Assembly: GCA_019424645.1 (NCBI GenBank)
Contig: JAHYZB010000033.1
Location: 1,677-9,843, forward strand
Source: Oxalobacter formigenes
GTDB lineage: Bacteria; Pseudomonadota; Gammaproteobacteria; Burkholderiales; Burkholderiaceae_D
Direction of reading: 5' to 3'
Length of the DNA stretch: 8,167 nt
The notes below the pieces were generated by a model that saw only the letters and a list, made by a program, of their open reading frames with translations, was not told the DNA's origin and searched no databases. The position numbers and the translations under genes are program-made. Shown here piece by piece: positions 1 to 5,392 of this stretch (position 1 is its first letter; each line of letters starts with the position of its first letter).

Positions 1-1
1 T

Positions 2-772
2 TTCGGTCTGGTCAGCAAGTTCCTTCAACCTGTTGAAAACGGTCTTCCAGTTAATTTTATTGCAGGTATTCATAACGGATGTATCAAGGTTCTGACGCTT
101 AAAAAATCGGGTATTGCCAATCTGGCTGATCTGAAAGGAAAACGCATCGGGGTTCCTGCACTGTCTGATGCAGCCACCCTTATTTTAAAACGTGGACTCT
201 CATCCGCAGGTATCAGTGTGGACGACAGGAATCCTGACGTTGAATTTGTCGTGTTTTCCAGAAACGATTTGCCGCAGGCATTGCAAAAAGGGGCTGTTGA
301 CGTGATTGCTCTTGGTGATCCTATCGCATCGATAGCAGAAAAAGAACAGGATCTGGCCGTCATTCTGGATACATCAAAAACACATCCTTACGACAAGGAA
401 TACTGCTGCGTTATTTTCATCACATCAAAGTTGGCCAAAGAGCATCCTGAAATTGCCGCTGCCGTGACCCGCGCTATTCTGAAGGCCTCTGCCTGGGTTC
501 AGGAGCACCCTGAAGAGACTGCCAAAATCCAGATCGACAAGAAATACGTGTCAGGTGATCTGGCATTCAATACAAAAATATTGAAAAGTTACAACTACAG
601 TCCTTCTGTCCAGGGTGGTTATGATGCCGTCAGGCTGAATGCCCGGCAATTTGCGGAAATCGGAATCCTCAAAAAGGGAACTGACGCCAAGGCGTTTGCC
701 GATCGTGTCTATCTTTTCCAGAAAGACGTACCGGACAGTTACAGCGCAGCTGATGTTGCCAATGTGAAATAA
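2..772 (+). CDS. ABC transporter periplasmic substrate-binding protein (SsuA/TauA/NMT1-like), 5' partial
   Basis: The reading frame is already open at the left edge and runs 256 codons to TAA, so the true start, signal peptide and first lobe lie outside the window. The visible part has the hallmarks of the SsuA/TauA/NMT1 substrate-binding fold. A hinge-region block 'LADLKGKRIGVP' (about residues 43-54 of the fragment) is followed by 'LILKRGLSSAGI', then a segment 'LQKGAVDVIALGDP' that typically lines the ligand cleft. The C-terminal helices include 'AAVTRAILKASAWVQEHPEE'. Proteins of this family deliver sulfonates, taurine, nitrate, pyrimidine precursors or similar small anions to an ABC permease. 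Nothing visible fixes the ligand. Partner permease and ATPase genes are not in the window and might lie to the left. The codon after ATG 218 is in frame, but the homology-like sequence continues upstream of it, so 218 is not the start. Family assignment is firm; substrate is unknown. Confidence 0.85.
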   Translation, partial: FGLVSKFLQPVENGLPVNFIAGIHNGCIKVLTLKKSGIANLADLKGKRIGVPALSDAATLILKRGLSSAGISVDDRNPDVEFVVFSRNDLPQALQKGAVDVIALGDPIASIAEKEQDLAVILDTSKTHPYDKEYCCVIFITSKLAKEHPEIAAAVTRAILKASAWVQEHPEETAKIQIDKKYVSGDLAFNTKILKSYNYSPSVQGGYDAVRLNARQFAEIGILKKGTDAKAFADRVYLFQKDVPDSYSAADVANVK

Positions 773-792
773 ACAGGTTTTTTAATACAAAC

Positions 793-837
793 AAAAAAAG
801 ATGGCCCTGCTCAGGCTTGGTTTTTTGCAGGGCCATC
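793..837 (-). terminator. Strong intrinsic terminator reading leftward
   Basis: A perfect 11-bp inverted repeat, GATGGCCCTGC (800-810) and GCAGGGCCATC (827-837), flanks a 16-nt loop. On the minus strand the stem is followed at once by seven U residues (complement of the A-run 793-799), the classic Rho-independent layout. On the plus strand there is no U-run after the stem; the only T-run (821-826) lies inside the loop. It therefore looks best suited to stopping leftward transcripts, although the stem may also mark the 3' end of the rightward substrate-binding-protein mRNA. No minus-strand gene ends here. The right arm ends 16 nt before the ATG at 854. Confidence 0.75.
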
Positions 838-853
838 GGAATGAAAAATTACT

Positions 854-1516
854 ATGGCCAAGAAAAATATAATTCTCAGCTGCTCTGATTGTGCCGCACT
901 GGCTTGCCGGGCAAAAAATGAATCGAGATATCCTGCTTTCTGCCTGACAGAACATGTGGATAAGGATCAACTGGCAAAAGTCATGAAAATTTATGAAGAC
1001 GATCAGGAAATGGGCGATATTTCAAGAGTATCGGCTGGTATAGAAGGAGAATTCTACGGTCGTCTGACACGGGTGGAAGAAACAATCAAATTCATCCAGC
1101 GTATGGGTTACCAATACATCGGTATCGCTTCATGTGTCGGATTGATGAACGAGACACGGATTTTTTCAAAAATTCTCAAAGCCCTGAATATTAAAAGTTA
1201 TGCTGTCGGTTGCAAGATCGGTGCGATAGACAAAACGGCAGTCGGTGTGCCGGATGAAAAAAAACTCAATGGCGGATGCGGCCATGAATCCATGTGCAAC
1301 CCGATCATGCAGGCAAAAGCGCTTGAATCGGAAGGGACGGATTTCAATATCGTTATCGGCCTGTGTGTCGGTCACGACACCATGTTTCTCAAATATTCAG
1401 CGGCGCCGACTACTGTCATGATCGTCAAGGATCGCGTATTGGGTCATAACCCGGTCGCAGCCCTCTATACGGCCAATACAATTTATTCCCGCTTCAAAGA
1501 AGAACTTGAATTATAG
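854..1516 (+). CDS. Cysteine-rich putative metal-binding protein, DUF1847-like
   Basis: This 220-residue cytoplasmic protein has no signal peptide or membrane helix. The N-terminus carries a zinc-ribbon-like cluster, C10-x2-C13-x4-C18-x11-C30, reading 'CSDCAALACR' and then 'YPAFC'. Further cysteines sit at 94, 120, 142, 148 and 171, several in 'GC' or 'GLCVGHD' contexts (C142-G-H-E, C148, C171-V-G-H174). That arrangement and the length match my recollection of the DUF1847 family, annotated only as metal-binding and without an assigned reaction. Nine cysteines and the nearby histidines suggest bound zinc or an iron-sulfur cluster, but this is inference. The ATG at 854 is the only sensible start: ATG 841 is in another frame, and the conserved Cys cluster begins at residue 10. 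The ribosome-binding site is poor, with GGA at 838-840 about 13 nt away and directly abutting the hairpin at 800-837. The gene follows the substrate-binding protein by 81 nt; a functional link is possible but unproven. Confidence 0.8.
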   Translation: MAKKNIILSCSDCAALACRAKNESRYPAFCLTEHVDKDQLAKVMKIYEDDQEMGDISRVSAGIEGEFYGRLTRVEETIKFIQRMGYQYIGIASCVGLMNETRIFSKILKALNIKSYAVGCKIGAIDKTAVGVPDEKKLNGGCGHESMCNPIMQAKALESEGTDFNIVIGLCVGHDTMFLKYSAAPTTVMIVKDRVLGHNPVAALYTANTIYSRFKEELEL

Positions 1517-1742
1517 CCAATTGAAAGATAAAGGAAAAAGAGGAGTTTCGGCTGTTCTGCATGCGGTTGCCAATCCGCTGCAGACGGCCGATCACCTGAT
1601 TGCGGTTTTTAATGAAAGTTTCCAGGTGTTTTCGAAAATTGCCCTGAGAAATCGGAATCGAAACGACGATTATCAATCCGGAATAATTTCCCGAAAAATT
1701 TCGCAAGACAGTTTACCCGGATAAACAAACCTGAAAAATGAA

Positions 1743-2102
1743 TGGTGGAGGCGGCGGGTTTCGAACCCGCGTCCAGAAGTCCTCTACAGACAGTTCTACA
1801 TATTTAGCGTTGCCATTTGATTTGATCTGACTGACGCGGACACGCACGCTGCAACCAGACGAGTTACCTATTATTTAACTTCTGGTCAAGTAACCCGACC
1901 CGAAGCGATTTCCTGTATATGACCCTACGTGCCTTGCGGCCTGCCCCAGGAAAGAAACAGTGTAGGGATAGCCGGTATTAAGCGGCTAATGCGTAACTAT
2001 TATCGTTAGCGTTTACTTTTTTTCTGGATGGATTTACGAGGTCACCAGCCCTCGATATGCCCTGTTCTGCTTTGCAACCCCTGTCGAATCCAAGTCGCCC
2101 CC
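1743..2102 (-). ncRNA. ssrA: tmRNA (transfer-messenger RNA), one-piece
   Basis: Read on the minus strand, the 360-nt RNA starts GGGGGCGACTTGGATTCGAC and ends CGCCTCCACCA, with CCA encoded. The seven-base acceptor stem closes: GGGGGCG (2102-2096) pairs with CGCCTCC (1753-1747), with one G-U pair. A T-arm with 5-bp stem and loop TTCGAAA lies at 1754-1770, directly next to the acceptor stem as in tRNA-Ala-like domains. The internal mRNA-like segment encodes a proteolysis tag (1978-2010). The RNA enters stalled ribosomes with SmpB, supplies the tag codons and a stop, and marks the nascent chain for ClpXP-type proteases. It is a standard one-piece gene, not the permuted two-piece form. It is transcribed divergently from prfC, another translation-termination gene. 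The 3' flank has only a weak hairpin (1711-1726), so the mature end may come from nuclease trimming. Confidence 0.97.
1978..2010 (-). other. tmRNA tag-peptide reading frame (ANDNSYALAA)
   Basis: Within ssrA, on the minus strand, the codons GCT AAC GAT AAT AGT TAC GCA TTA GCC GCT TAA encode ANDNSYALAA and stop. The resume codon is GCT. The C-terminal ALAA is the ClpX-type degron, and the AND start matches the usual proteobacterial tag. Compared with the E. coli tag ANDENYALAA, positions 4-5 are NS instead of EN, so one acidic residue is lost. The frame is read directly from the sequence; the exact resume codon is inferred by analogy. Confidence 0.92.
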
Positions 2103-2130
2103 ATGTCCTGATGAAGAGTATTGGCTTTTC

Positions 2131-2160
2131 GTTACAGAAAAGTATGAAGCAATTTATTAT
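2131..2160 (+). promoter_or_regulatory. Candidate prfC promoter
   Basis: GTTACA (2131-2136, four of six matches to TTGACA) and TATTAT (2155-2160, five of six matches to TATAAT) are separated by 18 nt. The surrounding 2103-2257 region is AT-rich and otherwise empty. A start near 2167 would give a leader of about 90 nt. This rests on motif matching only. Confidence 0.35.
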
Positions 2161-2164
2161 TATA
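2159..2164 (-). promoter_or_regulatory. Candidate -10 element for ssrA
   Basis: On the minus strand this is a perfect TATAAT, 57 nt upstream of the mature tmRNA 5' end. No good -35 hexamer lies 16-18 nt further upstream (only AGTTAA- or CAGTTA-like matches). If used, transcription would begin near 2152 and leave a leader of about 50 nt for RNase P to remove. It overlaps the candidate prfC -10 on the other strand. Confidence 0.4.
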
Positions 2165-2257
2165 CATTTTATTGGATCTTTTAACTGATTGAATTCACTT
2201 TCTTTTGAAGAAACGCTAAACTTGAAAAATTTAGCTCACGTAACTCTTTAAGGCACC

Positions 2258-3940
2258 ATGACTGTTCCTTCCAATCCGGAAAATCCGGAAGTTGTCGATG
2301 AAGTCGCTTCAGCTTCTGAATCCAGAGACAATTTATCCAAGAAAATCGCCCGTGAAGTCGCCCGTCGTCGCACTTTCGGCATTATTTCTCACCCTGATGC
2401 AGGCAAAACGACACTGACAGAGAAGCTGTTGCTGTTTTCCGGTGCGATCCAGATGGCCGGTACGGTCAAGGCGCGCAAAAGCGCGCGTCATGCGACCTCT
2501 GACTGGATGGAAATTGAAAAGCAGCGTGGCATTTCGGTTGCCAGCTCTGTCATGCAGTTCGAATATCGCGACCATATCGTCAATCTGCTCGATACTCCGG
2601 GCCATCAGGACTTTTCAGAAGATACCTATCGTGTTCTGACTGCGGTCGATACGGCTTTGATGGTGATCGATGCCGGGCGTGGTGTTGAAGCGCAGACGAT
2701 CAAGTTGCTGGAAGTCTGCCGCATGCGAAATACCCCGATCATCACGTTCATGAACAAGCTCGATCGTGAGGCGCGAGACCCGCTTGAATTGCTCGACGAG
2801 CTGGAAACGGTACTGAAAATCCGTTCGACACCCGTGACCTGGCCTATCGGCATGGGCAAGAATTTCCGTGGTGTCTATCATTTATTGAATGATGAAATCA
2901 TGCTTTTTGCACCGGGCAATGAAAAGGCAGACCAGACTTTTGAGGTCATCAAGGGTATCGACAATCCCCGTCTGATGGAAATGTTCCCGATGGAAATGGA
3001 ACAGCTGCAGATGGAAGTCGAGTTGGTCAAAGGCGCGTCCAACCCGTTTGTACTGGAAGAATTTTTGGCGGGTACATTGACGCCGGTATTCTTTGGCTCT
3101 GCCATCAACAATTTCGGCGTCCGTGAAGTATTGAATGCCCTCCTCGACTGGGCGCGCCCACCGCTGTCAAGAGACGCGATCCAGCGGAAAGTCGAACCGA
3201 CGGAAACGCCTTTCTCCGGTTTTGTTTTCAAGATCCAGGCCAACATGGACCCGGCTCACCGGGATCGTATCGCCTTCCTGCGGGTAACCTCGGGTCGTTT
3301 TGAGCGTGGAATGCGACTGAAACATCTGAGACTTAATCGGGACATCAAGGTATCCAGCGTGGTTACTTTCATGGCCTCTTCGCGTGAACAGGTTGAAGAG
3401 GCATATGCAGGCGATATCATCGGTTTGCCAAATCACGGCAATATGCAGATTGGCGACAGTTTTTCCGAAGGGGAAGTCCTGCAATTCACGGGTATTCCGT
3501 TTTTCGCTCCGGAAATCTTCCGCAGTGTCCGGATTCGCAATCCTTTGAAGGTCAAGCAATTGCACAAGGGCTTGCAGCAACTGGGCGAAGAAGGTGCCGT
3601 TCAGGTTTTCAAGCCTGTTATGGGCAGTGACCTGATTTTAGGGGCTGTCGGTGTGTTGCAGTTCGAAGTCGTTGCCAGCCGCCTGATGAATGAATATGGC
3701 GTGGATGCGGTTTTCGAAAGCACGAGTACGACCAGCGCCCGCTGGGTTTCCTGCGAAGATAAAAAGATGCTGTCCGATTTCGAACGCTCGCTGGCACATA
3801 ACGTTGCCTACGATGCTGCTGGAAACATGACTTATCTGGCAACTTCTGGCGTGAATCTGCGATTGACGGAAGAACGCTGGCCGAAAGTCCGCTTCCATGC
3901 AACACGTGAACATTCGGCTTCACTGAACGACGCCGGTTAA
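2258..3940 (+). CDS. prfC: Peptide chain release factor 3 (RF3)
   Basis: This 560-residue translational GTPase uses GTP to help remove RF1/RF2 from the ribosome after peptide release. Visible GTPase motifs are G1 'SHPDAGKT' (residues 44-51), the switch region '[13 protein letters not shown]' (81-93), G3 'DTPGH' (112-116) and G4 'NKLD' (166-169). Domain II carries '[17 protein letters not shown]', and the C-terminal part has '[11 protein letters not shown]' and ends '...ATREH' plus a short tail. These match E. coli RF3 almost block for block, which separates it from EF-G, LepA and TypA. It is about 30 residues longer than the 529-residue E. coli protein because of an N-terminal extension rich in Pro, Glu and Ser. 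The start is forced: between ATG 2258 and the conserved '[10 protein letters not shown]' there is no other ATG, GTG or TTG. The ribosome-binding site is weak and close (AAGG 2250-2253, 4 nt spacing). The gene is divergent from ssrA and converges on the acetyltransferase gene 14 nt away. Confidence 0.97.
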   Translation: MTVPSNPENPEVVDEVASASESRDNLSKKIAREVARRRTFGIISHPDAGKTTLTEKLLLFSGAIQMAGTVKARKSARHATSDWMEIEKQRGISVASSVMQFEYRDHIVNLLDTPGHQDFSEDTYRVLTAVDTALMVIDAGRGVEAQTIKLLEVCRMRNTPIITFMNKLDREARDPLELLDELETVLKIRSTPVTWPIGMGKNFRGVYHLLNDEIMLFAPGNEKADQTFEVIKGIDNPRLMEMFPMEMEQLQMEVELVKGASNPFVLEEFLAGTLTPVFFGSAINNFGVREVLNALLDWARPPLSRDAIQRKVEPTETPFSGFVFKIQANMDPAHRDRIAFLRVTSGRFERGMRLKHLRLNRDIKVSSVVTFMASSREQVEEAYAGDIIGLPNHGNMQIGDSFSEGEVLQFTGIPFFAPEIFRSVRIRNPLKVKQLHKGLQQLGEEGAVQVFKPVMGSDLILGAVGVLQFEVVASRLMNEYGVDAVFESTSTTSARWVSCEDKKMLSDFERSLAHNVAYDAAGNMTYLATSGVNLRLTEERWPKVRFHATREHSASLNDAG

Positions 3941-3954
3941 AGAGGGGTCATATC

Positions 3955-4518
3955 TCACTTCAGTTGCCGTATGACCCTGCATGGGTTGCCGGCAGCCAGA
4001 ACGTGAGGCGGAATGTCTCTCGTGACGACGCTGCCGGACCCGATGGTCGTGCCCGTTCCGATCGTAACACCTGCATTGATGACGGTGTTGCCGCCTATCC
4101 AGACATCGTCGCCTATGGTGATGGGCCGTGCCGATTCTATTCCCTGACGGCGTAATTCCGGATCGAGGGGGTGGGTTGCCGCATAAAGCTGGACGTTCGG
4201 TCCCAGGAACACGTAATTGCCGATCCTGATTTCGGCACAATCGAGAAACACGCAATTGGTATTGGCGTAAAAATGATGTCCGAGATGGATGTTGTAGCCA
4301 TAGTCGCAGTGAAAGGCAGGGACCAGTTCCAGATCGTCAGAACAGCTGCCCAGAAGCGTCTTCAGAATGTCCAGTTTTTCCTTTTTCTGTGTCGCTCCCA
4401 GAGAATTGTAGCGTCTGGACTGGGCAAAAGCTGTGTCACGTTCCCTGACCAGAACCCGATCATTGGAATAGTAAAGTTCGCCGGCCAGCATTTTTTCTTT
4501 TTCGGTTTTTTCCGACAT
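3955..4518 (-). CDS. maa: Maltose O-acetyltransferase-like hexapeptide-repeat acetyltransferase
   Basis: This 187-residue cytoplasmic enzyme belongs to the LacA/Maa/NodL group, which transfers acetyl from acetyl-CoA to a sugar hydroxyl, often as detoxification. The N-terminal helical cap, 'EKEKMLAGELYYSND' near residues 7-20, aligns directly with E. coli Maa and fixes the start. A left-handed beta-helix of hexapeptide repeats follows: 'IRIGNYVFLGPNVQLY', then 'ITIGDDVWIGGNTVINAGVTIGTG' and 'GSGSVV'. The likely catalytic His is H116 in 'ATHPLDP', matching His115 of LacA. 'CDYGYNI' (71-77) and 'AAGNPCRVI' (175-183) are also family signatures. The length is close to Maa (183). It lies 21 nt downstream of rsmE on the same strand and is probably co-transcribed; a GA-rich stretch just before the ATG serves as a modest ribosome-binding site. 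Family is secure, but the sugar acceptor cannot be told from sequence, so galactoside or another sugar acetyltransferase remains possible. Confidence 0.88.
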   Translation of the reverse strand: MSEKTEKEKMLAGELYYSNDRVLVRERDTAFAQSRRYNSLGATQKKEKLDILKTLLGSCSDDLELVPAFHCDYGYNIHLGHHFYANTNCVFLDCAEIRIGNYVFLGPNVQLYAATHPLDPELRRQGIESARPITIGDDVWIGGNTVINAGVTIGTGTTIGSGSVVTRDIPPHVLAAGNPCRVIRQLK

Positions 4519-4539
4519 GGTCTTTCTTTTTCGAGGAGA

Positions 4540-5268
4540 TCAGTTTTCCTTGTCCCAGATGGCGTTGATGGCTGAAATGGCGGCCATTCCTGCCGTTTCC
4601 GTTCGCAGTATTCTGGAACCCATAGACAAGGGAGTGACTCCGTTTAGAATGGCAAGTTCCTCTTCTTCGGGGGAGAACCCACCTTCCGGACCGATCATGA
4701 TAGTAATGGCTTGAGGTGCTTGCCTCTTTGCCCAGCCCGAGAGGGTTTCAGTGGCGCGTGGCGTAAACATGACCCTGAGCTGTTCTTTGGAATTTTCAGT
4801 AAAAGTACTGAAAGCGACAGGTTCGCTTATTCCCATCAGCGTATTTCTTCCGCACTGCTCTGAAGCGGCAGTGACAATGGTTTGCCATCTTGCCAGTCTT
4901 TTTTCGGCACGATCGGCATTTAAGCGAACGACAGAACGTTGTGCAGCAAGAGGCTGGATGTTGAATACGCCCAGCTCGACAGCTTTTTCAATGATCCAGT
5001 CCATTTTTCCTGCTTCGGGAAGGGCTTGCGCCAGCGTGATTTCATATGGCAGTTCCACTTCACGACTATGATGGGCGACGATTTCGACGACTGACTTTGT
5101 GCGTTCCAGTGAGGTAATTCGTGCCGTATATTCGCCCCCTTTTCCATTGAAAAGAACGATATCATTTCCTTCGGACAGGCGCAGTACCTGGATGTGTCTG
5201 GATGTCTCTTTGGGGAGATCAATATTTGTACCGACAACAAGTGGAAAATCGCAAAAAAGACGGGTCAT
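4540..5268 (-). CDS. rsmE: 16S rRNA (uracil(1498)-N(3))-methyltransferase
   Basis: This 242-residue SPOUT-class enzyme methylates N3 of U1498 in helix 44 of 16S rRNA, using S-adenosylmethionine on the 30S subunit. The N-terminal PUA-like RNA-binding part contains 'HIQVLRLSEGNDIVLFNGKGGEY' (about 25-47). The family block 'KMDWIIEKAVELGV' spans about 88-101 and 'ASEQCGR' 135-141. The SAM-binding trefoil knot is marked by 'IGPEGGF' (192-198) and 'LRTETA' (221-226). The length matches the usual 240-250. I chose the ATG at 5268 because the expected N-terminus ('MTRLF...' with hydrophobic residues) begins there, though no clear Shine-Dalgarno precedes it. It is the first gene of a leftward pair with the acetyltransferase and is divergent from tkt; the two share the 5269-5392 control region. 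Confidence 0.95.
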   Translation of the reverse strand: MTRLFCDFPLVVGTNIDLPKETSRHIQVLRLSEGNDIVLFNGKGGEYTARITSLERTKSVVEIVAHHSREVELPYEITLAQALPEAGKMDWIIEKAVELGVFNIQPLAAQRSVVRLNADRAEKRLARWQTIVTAASEQCGRNTLMGISEPVAFSTFTENSKEQLRVMFTPRATETLSGWAKRQAPQAITIMIGPEGGFSPEEEELAILNGVTPLSMGSRILRTETAGMAAISAINAIWDKEN

Positions 5269-5280
5269 GTCAAATCAGGG

Positions 5281-5321
5281 CTGATAGATTGATTTTAATC
5301 TGGGGATTAGTCTCTGATAGA
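5281..5321. repeat. Pair of CTGATAGA direct repeats in the rsmE/tkt control region
   Basis: CTGATAGA occurs at 5281-5288 and again at 5314-5321, 33 bp apart or about three helical turns. Extended by two bases, the copies match at nine of ten positions. The second copy overlaps the candidate extended -10 of tkt. This could be an operator pair for a regulator of one or both divergent genes, or chance. Confidence 0.4.
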
Positions 5322-5323
5322 AT
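5315..5323 (+). promoter_or_regulatory. Candidate extended -10 promoter for tkt
   Basis: TGATAGAAT fits the extended -10 pattern TGnTAnAAT with hexamer TAGAAT at 5318-5323. The -35 is weak (TTTAAT at 5294-5299, 18-nt spacer), which extended -10 promoters tolerate. Transcription would start near 5330 and place the 5342-5366 stem-loop in the tkt leader. Confidence 0.45.
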
Positions 5324-5341
5324 ACAGGGAAAAGCCCGGTT

Positions 5342-5366
5342 GGCATAATGATTCATCCATTATGCC
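5342..5366 (+). promoter_or_regulatory. Perfect stem-loop upstream of tkt
   Basis: GGCATAATG (5342-5350) and CATTATGCC (5358-5366) form a perfect 9-bp inverted repeat around a 7-nt spacer, 26 nt before the ATG of tkt. A U-rich stretch follows on the plus strand, but it is interrupted and not a clean terminator run. It could act in RNA as a leader hairpin or in DNA as an operator for a dimeric regulator. Confidence 0.55.
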
Positions 5367-5392
5367 TTTAATCTTTCATTTATTTGGCAGCT

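Noticed and set aside
218..772. ATG 218 as the start of the substrate-binding protein
   Set aside because: The frame continues upstream to the window edge with typical family sequence, including the 'LADLKGKRIGVP' block, so 218 is an internal Met.
1675..1683. Third copy of AATCCGGAA, as in the prfC tandem repeat
   Set aside because: A single 9-mer in an intergenic region nearly 600 nt away is within chance expectation and lacks any other shared context.
1754..1770. tRNA-like T-arm suggesting a tRNA gene
   Set aside because: There is no matching D-arm or anticodon arm nearby; the arm is the tRNA-like end of ssrA, confirmed by the acceptor stem pairing with 2096-2102.
3167..3580. 137-codon minus-strand frame inside prfC
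   Set aside because: It is fully antisense to conserved RF3 domains with no family resemblance.
4171..4575. 134-codon plus-strand frame opposite the acetyltransferase gene
   Set aside because: The minus strand encodes a clear hexapeptide-repeat enzyme; the plus frame shows only low-complexity Phe/Arg-rich sequence.
5384..5392. TTG at 5384 as the start of transketolase
   Set aside because: It adds only three residues, has no Shine-Dalgarno, and the ATG at 5393 gives the usual N-terminus.
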